From CALJFL01 sp964590005 (GTDB taxonomy: Bacteria > Pseudomonadota > Gammaproteobacteria > Pseudomonadales > Halieaceae), in assembly GCA_964590005.1 (NCBI GenBank), contig CAZPVJ010000025.1:12804-76803 (forward strand): DNA of 64,000 bases, in the 5' to 3' direction. Below are positions 43,914-52,706 of this stretch, piece by piece (positions within the stretch are counted from its first letter, which is position 1; every line of letters starts with the position of its first letter). A program made the position numbers and the translations under genes. The notes under the pieces were generated by a model. That model was not told the DNA's origin. It saw only the letters and a list, made by a program, of their open reading frames with translations, and searched no databases.

Positions 43914-45116
43914 TCAGGACTTGGGCAGGCCGAGCACATGCTCGCCAACGATATTGGCCTGGATCTGGCTGGTGCCACCCCCAATCGTTGTCGAAAAATT
44001 GTTGAAATAGGCGCGCTGCCAGAAGCCGCCGGATACCGCCCGCTCATCGCCGACGTACAAGCTGCCATGTCCCCCCTGGGTTGCCACAGCGAGCTGCCGC
44101 ATGCGGCGCTGGTATTCCGAGGTTCGCAATTTGTTGGACAGGGGCAGGGAACCCGGGTAGTCCGTATTGAGCGCCGGTATTGCTGCGCGCCGGTTGGCCA
44201 GGCTATGCGCCTTACCCTCCATGATCATCTGTACGAGCTGATCGCGGATAACCGGATCATTGAGTACTGGCTCGCCGTCACGTTGTATACCCTGCAGGTC
44301 ATCGATAACGTCATCGATGACAACCCTCACCTGCATCAGTCCACCGGCAGCACCAGCCTCAGCTCCGCGCTCGTACTGCAGGGTCTGCATGGCAATTTTC
44401 CAGCCCTGCCCTTCTTCACCCATGATGCAGGAGGCCGGAATACGGGCATCAGTGAAAAAGGTTTCGGTAAAGCCGTACTCGCCCGTTATCTTCTGGATTG
44501 GGCGCGGATCAATGCCGGCTACATCCATCGGCGAGAGGAAAAAAGACAGGCCATCGTACTTGCGCTCAGCCTCTGGATTGGTGCGCGCAAGCAGGATCAT
44601 GTAGCGCGCGTAGTTGCCCATCGTTGTCCAGATCTTGGTTCCATTGACGACATACTCGTCGCCATCGCGCACGGCGCGACACTGGGCATTACCCAGGTCG
44701 GAGCCGTGATCTGGCTCGGAAAATCCCTGGCACCAGATGTCTTCGGCACTGAGTATGCCCTTGATGTATTTCTCTTTTTCTTCGTCCGTACCGATATCCA
44801 GGATAAGCGGACCCGCCCAGCCCAGGCCAATCACATTGAAGGCGATCGGGACCGCCGCGCGTCGCATCTCCGAATCGGCGATCTGCTGGAACACCGGCTC
44901 CATGCCGCCACCACCATATTGCGTGGGCCAGGCCATACCGAGGTAGCCACCGGACCAGAGCTTATGCTGCCATTCACGCAGAAAATCGAGTTGCCGGTCT
45001 GAGCCGACCTCCATAAACGTCTGCGGCAGCAAAAAGCCGGGATCGGCCGGTTTGTTGTCGGCCATCCAGGCAGCTGCCTGTGTTCGAAATTCCTTGAGTT
45101 CCTGTTCAGTCGCCAT
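43914..45116 (-). CDS. Acyl-CoA dehydrogenase, long (400 aa), paired subunit
   Basis: This has the standard three-part dehydrogenase fold: N-terminal helices, a beta domain with WCQGFSEPDHGSDLGNAQCR and VVNGTKIWTTMGNYARYMIL, and a C-terminal helical domain ending FSTTIGGGTSQIQANIVGEH. It should oxidise an acyl-CoA to a 2-enoyl-CoA with FAD. It resembles the larger member of FadE-type pairs. It lies 10 bp after the hydratase gene and 20 bp before the shorter dehydrogenase. The chain preference is unknown. Confidence 0.9.
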   Translation of the reverse strand: MATEQELKEFRTQAAAWMADNKPADPGFLLPQTFMEVGSDRQLDFLREWQHKLWSGGYLGMAWPTQYGGGGMEPVFQQIADSEMRRAAVPIAFNVIGLGWAGPLILDIGTDEEKEKYIKGILSAEDIWCQGFSEPDHGSDLGNAQCRAVRDGDEYVVNGTKIWTTMGNYARYMILLARTNPEAERKYDGLSFFLSPMDVAGIDPRPIQKITGEYGFTETFFTDARIPASCIMGEEGQGWKIAMQTLQYERGAEAGAAGGLMQVRVVIDDVIDDLQGIQRDGEPVLNDPVIRDQLVQMIMEGKAHSLANRRAAIPALNTDYPGSLPLSNKLRTSEYQRRMRQLAVATQGGHGSLYVGDERAVSGGFWQRAYFNNFSTTIGGGTSQIQANIVGEHVLGLPKS

Positions 45117-45126
45117 CTATATCTCC

Positions 45127-45927
45127 TTATCGGGCCCAGGCCGGTAGTCTTTTTTCAATGAAGGCCGCAGTGCCCTCTTTACCTTCTTCACTATTGATGG
45201 CCGCTGTGAAATCGTCAGCGGCCCGATCCAGCAGCTGCTCCAGTGGCACCGAGCCGACGTCCAGCATCAATTGCTTGGTCACCGCCGTCGCTGTGGGCGC
45301 GCAACGTTGCAGCTTGCCGACCACGTCCTGGAGGCATTCGTCCATTGCCTCGCGCCCCTCGGTCACGTAGTGCACGAGGCCCGCATCCAGGGCCACCGCA
45401 CCGCCGAAACGCTCGCCCAGCAGGGCCAACTGCCGCGCCCTGGTCAGGCCAATACGCATGACCACAAACGGTGCTATCTGTGCCGGAATAATACCCAGCC
45501 CGGTTTCAGGCATGCCGAACTTCGCTCCGGCATCCGCTATCGCGATATCGGAAATACAGGCCAGGCCAAAACCACCACCCAGCACTGCACCTTCCAGCAG
45601 CGTGATCACCACCTGGGGCGCGCGATTTACCTGCGTGCACATACGGCCAAAAACACGGTTGAATTCCCAGGCCGCTTTCTCAGCTTCTTCCTTACTAGCA
45701 GACTTCTTCATACCCGAGATATCACCACCGGAACAAAAGTGTCCGTCTGCACCCTGCAAGACCACCGCCCGTATGTCGCGGCGATCAGCAATCGCATCAA
45801 AGCTCTGCATGATGCCCTGCACCACCGCATCGTTCATCGCATTGCGTTTGTGCGGCCGGTTAATCGTGATCGTGAGAACGCCGCTCTTCTCCTCCAGCAA
45901 TAACTCGTCTATTTCTGGCAACTCCAT
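45127..45927 (-). CDS. Enoyl-CoA hydratase/isomerase family (AtuE-like)
   Basis: This 266-residue crotonase-fold enzyme has HKRNAMNDAVVQGIMQSF, the oxyanion-hole segment ADGHFCSGGDISGM and the active-site strand GAVLGGGFGLACISDIAIAD. The position right after the carboxylase beta gene suggests hydration of isohexenyl-glutaconyl-CoA, as AtuE does in Pseudomonas. That assignment is by context. Its ATG directly abuts the upstream TAG, so it is translationally coupled. Confidence 0.85.
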   Translation of the reverse strand: MELPEIDELLLEEKSGVLTITINRPHKRNAMNDAVVQGIMQSFDAIADRRDIRAVVLQGADGHFCSGGDISGMKKSASKEEAEKAAWEFNRVFGRMCTQVNRAPQVVITLLEGAVLGGGFGLACISDIAIADAGAKFGMPETGLGIIPAQIAPFVVMRIGLTRARQLALLGERFGGAVALDAGLVHYVTEGREAMDECLQDVVGKLQRCAPTATAVTKQLMLDVGSVPLEQLLDRAADDFTAAINSEEGKEGTAAFIEKRLPAWAR

Positions 45928-47544
45928 CTAAAACCTCGCGATGCCGAATGTGTTGGTATTGACCTGCCGCGCATCAGCCTCGGTGCAGACATCGAGAACA
46001 AAGGACAGTATTTCGCGCGTGTCACGGGGGTCGATAATGCCGTCGTCCCACAGCCGCGCCGTGTTGGCCAGCGCGTGTGAGGTTTTCTCCATCGCGGCGC
46101 GAACCTCACCCTCCATGGTATCCAGTTGCGGCTCGTTAACCTCACCGGCACGACGCATCTGGGCTTCCCAGACCTGCCGCATCACCTGGCCGGCCTGTGC
46201 AGGACCCATAACCGAGACCACGCTGCGCGGCCAGGCAAACATGAAGCGGGGCTCCATGCCACGACCGCACATCGCGTAATTACCCGCGCCGTAGGAACCA
46301 CCCACCACAATCGAAATCTTGGGCACGGTGCTGTTGGTCACAGCCTGAATCAGCTTGGAACCGTGCTTGATGATTCCGGCCTGTTCGGCTTCCGTACCCA
46401 CAATGAAGCCGGTCGTATTGTGCAGGAACAGGATGGGCGTTCCCGACTGCTCGCACAGCTGAATGAACTGGCCGGCCTTGGCCGCACCTTTAGCAGTTAT
46501 CGGTGCGTTATTACCGATCACGCCGCAGGGCTGCCCTTTCACTTCCATATGGCCACATACTGTGCCCATATCGAAGTCCGGCTTGAAGTCCAGGAAGTCA
46601 GAGCCGTCAGCTAACCGAGCGACGATCTCTCTTACATCGTAGGGGGTCTTGGGGTCAGACGGTACAACACCGAGCAGATCGCTCGCCGGGTAAATGGGGT
46701 CGCGATAATCAGTGGTTTTCGCAGGTGATACGAATCCCTTGTTCCAGCCGAGCTTGCCGACGATCTCACGCGCTATACGAATGCCATCGGCATCATTTTC
46801 TGCCAGGTAATCCGCGGTGCCTGCCACCGAACTGTGCATTTGAGCGCCACCGATTTCTTCATCCGTAGCGATTTCACCGGTTGCCGCTTTTAGCAAAGGG
46901 GGGCCAGCAAGGTAGACAGTGGATTGCTCGCGAATCATGACAATGTAATCGGACAGGCCCGGTTGATAGGCACCACCGGCGGTCGCACTGCCATGGACCA
47001 CGGTAATCTGAGGTACCCCCGCGGCCGACAGGCGACACTGGTTGGCAAATAATGAGCCAGAAGTACCGAAGGTATCACCGGCGGTCGTGAGGTTACCACC
47101 GCCACTTTGCGCGAGCGTCACCAGCGGCAATTTCTCCTTCAGGCATAAGAGGTGCATCCGGGTACGCTTGACACCGCCGAAGGTGGTCATAATGCCGCCC
47201 TTGGTCAGGTAGTCATCGACCATCACACCCACCCTGGTCCCCTCTACATAGCCAATACCCGCGATGACAGAACCACCCGCAAAGGAGCCGTCGGTGTCCT
47301 GGTCCTGCATATAACCGCACAAGGTAGACAGTTCCAGAAAGGGCGCGCCAGGGTCCAGTAATTGACTGAGCCGCTCTCGCGGCGGTAACAGGCCCCGCTC
47401 TATATAGCGCGGCGCCTTGCCATTGGCGCGTTCGACCACGGCCTGCTCTACCGAGCGGAACTCCTGAACACCGGCTTCCATAAGATCGGCATTGGCCCTG
47501 AATGCCTCCGAATTTACATCGATCTCGCTGGTCAGTTGCGCCAT
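45928..47544 (-). CDS. atuC: Acyl-CoA carboxylase beta (carboxyltransferase) subunit, AtuC-like
   Basis: The 538-residue carboxyltransferase has two crotonase-like halves: LVTLAQSGGGNLTTAGDTFG with HGSATAGGAYQPGLSDYIVM in the first, and LFLHNTTGFIVGTEAEQAGI with VVGGSYGAGNYAMCGRGMEP in the second. It transfers CO2 from biotin to a branched 2-enoyl-CoA. The residues around GGNLTTAGDTFGTSGSLFAN differ from the usual methylcrotonyl-CoA carboxylase text, in keeping with a longer substrate. The start is the ATG at 47544. The specificity residue was not verified. Confidence 0.85.
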   Translation of the reverse strand: MAQLTSEIDVNSEAFRANADLMEAGVQEFRSVEQAVVERANGKAPRYIERGLLPPRERLSQLLDPGAPFLELSTLCGYMQDQDTDGSFAGGSVIAGIGYVEGTRVGVMVDDYLTKGGIMTTFGGVKRTRMHLLCLKEKLPLVTLAQSGGGNLTTAGDTFGTSGSLFANQCRLSAAGVPQITVVHGSATAGGAYQPGLSDYIVMIREQSTVYLAGPPLLKAATGEIATDEEIGGAQMHSSVAGTADYLAENDADGIRIAREIVGKLGWNKGFVSPAKTTDYRDPIYPASDLLGVVPSDPKTPYDVREIVARLADGSDFLDFKPDFDMGTVCGHMEVKGQPCGVIGNNAPITAKGAAKAGQFIQLCEQSGTPILFLHNTTGFIVGTEAEQAGIIKHGSKLIQAVTNSTVPKISIVVGGSYGAGNYAMCGRGMEPRFMFAWPRSVVSVMGPAQAGQVMRQVWEAQMRRAGEVNEPQLDTMEGEVRAAMEKTSHALANTARLWDDGIIDPRDTREILSFVLDVCTEADARQVNTNTFGIARF

Positions 47545-47547
47545 GCC

Positions 47548-48192
47548 CTACTCCGGAATCGAGGGTTGTTGACCACCGTCCATTGCGTGCGCCCGCTGAA
47601 ATGCCGGGCGCTCGGTCAGCCGCGCGTACCAATCCTCCACCTGAGGCGTCAATGTGCGGTCGACGATATCAGTCAGTTTCATTTCTTTGGACAGGTAAAT
47701 TGCATAACCGACAGCGATATCGGCGACGGTAAACCGGTTATCACACAGGTACTCACGATCCTTCAGATGATTGTCCAGCAGACGCAGTCGGGCAAAGAAC
47801 CACTTGGCATAGTCTATCGCCACGCCTTGCTTCTCCGGCGTGGGCTCAAGGTGAAAGTAGCGCATGACCAGAGTTTGCGGAAAGGTCAGCGTGGCATCGC
47901 TGTGGAATAGCCAGTTGAGGTAGTCGGCATACTCCGGGTGATCGCTGTCCAGGCCAAAATCCTTCTGCTGGTATTTTTCAACCAGGTACAGACAGATGCC
48001 GGAGGACTCAGTCATCCGCGCCTCGCCGTCGATCAGGTAGGGAATCGTGCCCAGTGGATTGACTTCGAGATACTCCTTCTCGAACAGGCGCGGTGGGAAG
48101 GGCATGATATGCACCTCGTAATCCAGGCCCATCTCTTCCAGCGCCCACAGCGCTCGCAATGACCGGGCGCCCCGGCAGTGCCACAGTTTCAT
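47548..48192 (-). CDS. Glutathione S-transferase family protein
   Basis: This 214-residue protein has an N-terminal thioredoxin-like domain (MKLWHCRGARSLRALWALEE, VNPLGTIPYLID, TESSGICLYLVEKY) and an all-helical C-terminal domain with FTVADIAVGYAIYL. It would conjugate or transfer glutathione in the cytoplasm. The start was set to ATG 48190-48192 with a GAGGAGAG ribosome site. It lies within the atu-like operon, 3 bp before atuC and 25 bp after the first dehydrogenase. Its role there is unclear. Confidence 0.9.
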   Translation of the reverse strand: MKLWHCRGARSLRALWALEEMGLDYEVHIMPFPPRLFEKEYLEVNPLGTIPYLIDGEARMTESSGICLYLVEKYQQKDFGLDSDHPEYADYLNWLFHSDATLTFPQTLVMRYFHLEPTPEKQGVAIDYAKWFFARLRLLDNHLKDREYLCDNRFTVADIAVGYAIYLSKEMKLTDIVDRTLTPQVEDWYARLTERPAFQRAHAMDGGQQPSIPE

Positions 48193-48217
48193 ACTCTCTC
48201 CTCTGCCCGCGGGGGGC

Positions 48218-49390
48218 TTACAATCCGTACTGGCGAGACGCCAGGTCGCGCATGATTTCTTCGGAGCCACCGCCAATGGCGTTTACCCGGACCTCGCGGT
48301 AAATACGCTCAACGCGGTTACCGCGCATATACCCGATGCCTCCCAGAATCTGCATGGCCTCGCGTGCGCAGAATTCCAGGGTTTCGCTGGCCTGGACTTT
48401 TAGCATCGCGATATCACCGGGATTGGCGTTGCCGTTTTCAATACTTTCGTAGCAGACACGTATATAGGCCTGGGTGGCATTCAGCTTTTGCTTCATCTGC
48501 GAAATCTTGTGGCGAATAACCTGGTGATCCGCCAGGCGCTTACCGAAGGTCTTCCTCTCGCGAGCCCAGGCAACCGCTTCCTCGAGGCACACCCTGGCCA
48601 TCGCTTCCATGCCAGCCGCCATGAACATGCGTTCACCGTTGAAATTCGTCATGACCACGATGAAGCCCTTGTTCTCCTCGCCGATAATGTTCTCGACAGG
48701 TACCCGAACATTATCAAAGTACAAGGTTGCGGTATCGGAGGCCCACCAGCCTTGTTTGCGATCCAGCGGTGTCCGGGAGAAGCCCTCGGCATCGGTTGGT
48801 ATAAGCAGCATTGAAACACCGCTATGCCCTTCCCCGCCTGTGCGCACTGCGGTCGACACCCAGTCGGCCCGCATACCACCGGTAATATAGGTTTTTGAGC
48901 CATTGACCACGTAGTGGTCGCCATCGCGAACGGCCGTGGTTGATAGCTGTGCGACATCAGAGCCGGCGCCAGGCTCGGTAATACCAAGGGAAATATTCTT
49001 GCGGCCCGAGATAACCTCCGGTGCCACCGCCTCCTTCATCGCTTCACTGCCCCAATTGATCACGGGTGGCAGGCCAATACCGTGCACCATCAGGCTGGCG
49101 GGGATACCCCCGACGCCGATGCGAGCCAGCTCCTCATTGGTAATCCAGTTGTGCCAGGAATCTATGCCCTCAGTTATGCCGCCGTATTGTTCGGGATAAC
49201 CCATACCCAGCAGGCCAATTTCCGCCGCCTTGGGCCACAACGCATCGGGTATATGTCCGGCTTCGTCCCAATCGTCGGCATAGGGCATGATTTCGGTGTC
49301 GATGAATCGACGCAGCTGCGTACGCCATGCCTCGTGGTCTTCGGTAAGGTGGGGGTTGGGCATTCGCGCCGAATCAAAATCCAGTGACAT
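48218..49390 (-). CDS. Acyl-CoA dehydrogenase, AtuD-like (first gene of the atu operon)
   Basis: This 390-residue dehydrogenase has ISLGITEPGAGSDVAQLSTT, YVVNGSKTYITGGMRADWVS and EFCAREAMQILGGIGYMRGN with the end NAIGGGSEEIMRDLASRQYG. It could be the citronellyl-CoA dehydrogenase AtuD, since it heads the operon that carries atuC, atuE-like, atuF and atuA. The start was set to ATG 49388-49390, behind GGGAGGAC. The longer ORF reading runs back through the promoter and into araC. Confidence 0.85.
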   Translation of the reverse strand: MSLDFDSARMPNPHLTEDHEAWRTQLRRFIDTEIMPYADDWDEAGHIPDALWPKAAEIGLLGMGYPEQYGGITEGIDSWHNWITNEELARIGVGGIPASLMVHGIGLPPVINWGSEAMKEAVAPEVISGRKNISLGITEPGAGSDVAQLSTTAVRDGDHYVVNGSKTYITGGMRADWVSTAVRTGGEGHSGVSMLLIPTDAEGFSRTPLDRKQGWWASDTATLYFDNVRVPVENIIGEENKGFIVVMTNFNGERMFMAAGMEAMARVCLEEAVAWARERKTFGKRLADHQVIRHKISQMKQKLNATQAYIRVCYESIENGNANPGDIAMLKVQASETLEFCAREAMQILGGIGYMRGNRVERIYREVRVNAIGGGSEEIMRDLASRQYGL

Positions 49391-49423
49391 CAGGTCCTCC
49401 CGTTGGGATATAAAGCTGGCGCA

Positions 49424-49437
49424 CCACCTGGAGGTGG
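49424..49437. promoter_or_regulatory. Palindrome in the leader of the atu-like operon
   Basis: CCACCTGGAGGTGG is a 14-bp palindrome with 6-bp arms. It lies between the -10 at 49454-49459 and the dehydrogenase start at 49390, so within the transcribed leader. It could be an operator or an RNA hairpin. Confidence 0.4.
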
Positions 49438-49453
49438 GGCGCTTGGCAGGGGC

Positions 49454-49482
49454 ATTATAGTAGGGGGAGCGGGAAGCGCGAG
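49454..49482 (-). promoter_or_regulatory. Probable activator-dependent promoter of the atu-like operon
   Basis: On the minus strand TATAAT (49454-49459) matches the -10 consensus perfectly. The -35 position 17 bp upstream (CTCGCG, 49477-49482) has almost no match. A perfect -10 without a -35 is the classical pattern of activator-dependent promoters. An AraC-type regulator is encoded immediately upstream. Confidence 0.5.
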
Positions 49483-49500
49483 CTAGTGAACCGGTGCCAA

Positions 49501-50532
49501 TTACTTTTGAATCGGTGCCACGGTCAACTGGTTGCGATGCTCGCTGGGCGAGCAGCCATACCAACCGCGAAAAGCCGTCGAAAACGCCGCCAGATCGGAG
49601 TAGCCCAGGAGGAAGGCTATCTCAGTGATTCCCAGCCGGCTATCCGCCAGGTAGCGCACCGCCAGTTCCGATCGAACCTCACCCAGCAGCTGCATAAAAT
49701 GGGTGTCACGTTGCGCCAGCCTTCGCTGCAGGGTGCGGCGTGAAACCCCCAACTGCGTAGCCACTGCGTCAATATGGGCCTCGCCACTGGGCAGTGCCCG
49801 CGCCAGTGACTGGCGAGTAGTTTGCAGGAAAGGGTCGGTCGCAACTGCGTCGTCAAAAAACACCTGCAGCGGCTCGGTTATTCCGGGAGCGAGCTCGTAA
49901 TCCAGCTTAATGACAGGAGAACCGAGGCAGGCGGCGTCAAAATACAGACAACTCACTGGCTGCCCGAAGGCCAGCTCGGATCCAAAAGTCGCCTGCAGCC
50001 GGGTAAGATCAGCGGGCTCGGGGTAGGTGAATTGAGCGCGTCTCACCGGGATCGGGTCCACGCACAGTGAATTCACAATGGCTGCTGCCGTGGTCAGGAT
50101 GTCATCACTCAGAAAGCGGCTTGCCGCGGTCTCCGCCTGCAGCGGCTGCCATTCCATTCGAATCAGCTCTCCCTCCCGCTTGATCTGCACCTCCCCAATA
50201 TCGCCACGCAATTTCAGAATACTGGGTACCAGATTGAGATACTGACGGAAATTACGACACAGCGTCGACATGTAAAGCTGCAAGGGAAGACCACTGATAT
50301 AGCTGATACGCCCGCTGTAAATCCCGATATCGTCACACGCAGTTAAGCTGGCCGCCTGTCGATAAGCTTCGAAAAACAGCTCGACTGGCACCCGGTCATC
50401 CCGATGCCCAAGACTGGACTGGCCCCACTGCAAACTGTCCAGCAGATCGCGTCCGGAAACGCCAAAACGCTGGGCCGCCTGCACCACGGCATTAAAGCCG
50501 GCCACGTTGACGGTGGCCTCCCTGGTGCTCAT
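49501..50532 (-). CDS. AraC-family transcriptional regulator
   Basis: This 343-residue regulator has an AraC-type N-terminal ligand-binding domain (YRQAASLTACDDIGIYSGRI and FRQYLNLVPSILKLRGDIG). A C-terminal double helix-turn-helix follows, with VATQLGVSRRTLQRRLAQRD and ITEIAFLLGYSDLAAFSTAFRG. It is similar in layout to OruR/ArgR-like regulators of small-molecule catabolism. It points toward the atu-like operon, whose first gene starts 110 bp downstream. It is divergent from the metallo-hydrolase gene. Confidence 0.92.
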   Translation of the reverse strand: MSTREATVNVAGFNAVVQAAQRFGVSGRDLLDSLQWGQSSLGHRDDRVPVELFFEAYRQAASLTACDDIGIYSGRISYISGLPLQLYMSTLCRNFRQYLNLVPSILKLRGDIGEVQIKREGELIRMEWQPLQAETAASRFLSDDILTTAAAIVNSLCVDPIPVRRAQFTYPEPADLTRLQATFGSELAFGQPVSCLYFDAACLGSPVIKLDYELAPGITEPLQVFFDDAVATDPFLQTTRQSLARALPSGEAHIDAVATQLGVSRRTLQRRLAQRDTHFMQLLGEVRSELAVRYLADSRLGITEIAFLLGYSDLAAFSTAFRGWYGCSPSEHRNQLTVAPIQK

Positions 50533-50702
50533 CGCACCCTGACCTGGTGTATGTAGAAACGCCCCTGTCGCACTATGGAATACCCTTAACTGCGATGTTG
50601 CCTCAGGGTCCCAACCTTAACGTATTTACTCTCGGTTCAGAAAGGCAACGACGGGCGCCTGTTGGTCTATACTCGAACTCTCACTGACAAAGGAGGTCAC
50701 CG

Positions 50703-51650
50703 ATGAAAACGCTGCTACTCACCCTGCTGATCCTGCTAAGCCCGTTTACCCTCGCCCACGATGACGGCAACGCGCCAGAGCCGATGGAACTGGAGGCCTT
50801 GATGTCCGCTTTCGGGTGGGACATGTCGGCGGCGGAAATTACCAGCGAGAAAGTTACTGAGGGTCTTTACGTATTGTTTGGCCTGGGTGGAAACATCGGG
50901 GTCACCATCGGTGAGGACGGTGTGCTTATTGTCGACGACCAGTTCCCCCAGTTGATTCCGGACATCGAAAAAGCCATCGGTGAGCTCGGTGGCAAGGGTA
51001 TCGACTTTGCGGTCAACACCCACTGGCACTTCGATCACGCGGATGGCAACCTGGCCTTGGGCCCGGCCGGCACGCAGATTATCTCCCACGCCAATTCACG
51101 GGAAATGATGCAGGGCGACCACCTGATCAACCTGGTAGTAGCCGCCTACGAGCAGAAAGCCTACCCCGAAGACGCGCTGCCGGTCATCACGTTCACTCGG
51201 GACATGCAGCTGCACTTCAACAACCAGCAGATAGATTTGTTGCACTTCGGCCCGGCCCATACCACCGGCGATACGGCCATATTCTTCCGCGGAGACAACG
51301 CGGTCCACCTGGGAGATGTGTTCAATAATGCGGGCTATCCCTTTATCGATGCCGGAAACGGCGGCGGTATTGATGGCGTTATCGCCTTTTGCAGCAAGGT
51401 GCTGGACGTGATCAACGAAGATACGGTTGTCATTCCAGGACACGGCCCGATTAGCGATTACCCGGCACTCCAGGCATACGTCGCCATGCTGACGGATGTG
51501 CGCGACCAGATTGCCAAGCTCATTGCATCCGGGGCAACACTGGAAGAAGTTTACGCCGCCAAACCTACCAGCGATTACGACGAGCAGTATGGCGATAACC
51601 GGGGCTTCATTAATCGCGCCTATACCAGCCTGTCACACAGTCACAACTGA
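50703..51650 (+). CDS. Secreted metallo-beta-lactamase-fold hydrolase
   Basis: This 315-residue protein has a signal peptide (about residues 1-18, ending LAHDDG) and the metal motif NTHWHFDHADG with His107, His109, Asp111 and His112. Later metal ligands are in GPAHTTGDTAIF and VIPGHGPISD. It is a periplasmic hydrolase of the MBL superfamily, possibly a SoxH/quinoprotein-relay-like or lactonase-like type. A real substrate cannot be named. It has a strong AAAGGAGGT ribosome site at 50689-50697 and stands divergent to the AraC gene. Confidence 0.85.
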   Translation: MKTLLLTLLILLSPFTLAHDDGNAPEPMELEALMSAFGWDMSAAEITSEKVTEGLYVLFGLGGNIGVTIGEDGVLIVDDQFPQLIPDIEKAIGELGGKGIDFAVNTHWHFDHADGNLALGPAGTQIISHANSREMMQGDHLINLVVAAYEQKAYPEDALPVITFTRDMQLHFNNQQIDLLHFGPAHTTGDTAIFFRGDNAVHLGDVFNNAGYPFIDAGNGGGIDGVIAFCSKVLDVINEDTVVIPGHGPISDYPALQAYVAMLTDVRDQIAKLIASGATLEEVYAAKPTSDYDEQYGDNRGFINRAYTSLSHSHN

Positions 51651-51703
51651 TCACACCGCAGAGCCGGTTCGGACTTGCGGCACTCTGACTGGCTGGCCGA
51701 CCC

Positions 51704-52501
51704 TTATAACAGGAACTGTCGTGTCTTCTCCAGAATGACACGCGCGCGGTCAACGGGGTCGGGATAGGTATCGCGATAATGCCTGGAGCGAATTTCCAGA
51801 CTAATGGGAATGTCCGGGTGAAACTGCGCCAACAATTGTGGCAGCGGCAGCGCACCTTCTCCAGGGGCCAGCCTGCCATCCAGTGCATCGGCGAAGTAGT
51901 CGTCGGCCTCTTCAATTGCGCCCCGCGCGGGGACATCACAAAGCTGCATATAGCTCAACCAGCGAGGCTCTATCGCAGCGACCGCCTCGGGTTGCAATCC
52001 GACTCGCTCAAGGTGAAAGGCATCGACCAGCAGCCCCCCCGCCGGATGATCGACGCCGGCGACCACCGCCAGCGCAGCCTCCAGGTTTTTCACCTCGGTT
52101 ACGCCCATAAATTCCAGGCACGCCCTCATACCGGCCGCTTCTGCGCGAATGCAAAGATCTTCGAACAGCCTTTTGTTTTGCTCGGGATCAGGCTCAGAGC
52201 TGACGATCAGGCAATTGCGAGCCCCGAGTTCCCCCCCGATATCGATAATCTCGTGATGCACCGGGTCGGGTTTACTGTCGGGCTGCAACCAGATGACCTC
52301 GACGTCCAGGGGAACGAGCGCATGTTCTTCGAGGGCATTACGCACAGCCACCGTCGTCTGGCGGTGCCAATTGACACCGGGTTCGACCCAGATTCCAACG
52401 CTGTTGTAGCCCGCCTCGCCCGCGACCCTGACCATGGCATCGGGCTCTAGGTCGGGGTGCACCCCAGAGGCCAGGGCAATTAACCTGTCTGATCCTGTCA
52501 T
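51704..52501 (-). CDS. Sugar phosphate isomerase/epimerase-like TIM-barrel protein
   Basis: This 265-residue AP-endonuclease-2-like TIM barrel has VRVAGEAGYNSVGIWVEPGV, the strand ACLEFMGVTEVKNL, GGLLVDAFHLERVGL, SYMQLCDVPARGA, and DIPISLEIRSRHYRD late. The Glu, Asp, His and Glu residues of those strands fit the usual metal site. The product class includes hydroxypyruvate isomerase and inosose dehydratase relatives. A role in a catabolic side branch is only suggested by the neighbours. It is convergent with the MBL gene. Confidence 0.85.
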   Translation of the reverse strand: MTGSDRLIALASGVHPDLEPDAMVRVAGEAGYNSVGIWVEPGVNWHRQTTVAVRNALEEHALVPLDVEVIWLQPDSKPDPVHHEIIDIGGELGARNCLIVSSEPDPEQNKRLFEDLCIRAEAAGMRACLEFMGVTEVKNLEAALAVVAGVDHPAGGLLVDAFHLERVGLQPEAVAAIEPRWLSYMQLCDVPARGAIEEADDYFADALDGRLAPGEGALPLPQLLAQFHPDIPISLEIRSRHYRDTYPDPVDRARVILEKTRQFLL

Positions 52502-52706
52502 GTTCCTGCCTTCTTTTCACAATCCGGTATCACTGCAAAGGTAGCGCTCTGCACCGAATACTAGCACGCTACTTTTCTGCCAAGAGGTATCCAAAATTGC
52601 CGCAAAGCCGGACCGCTGATCTATGATCGACGGCAAGGCGGTGTGTACCTCCGCCCGATACATGTAAACTGATTCACCCTTAAAACACCTGACAGGCTTT
52701 ACTCAC

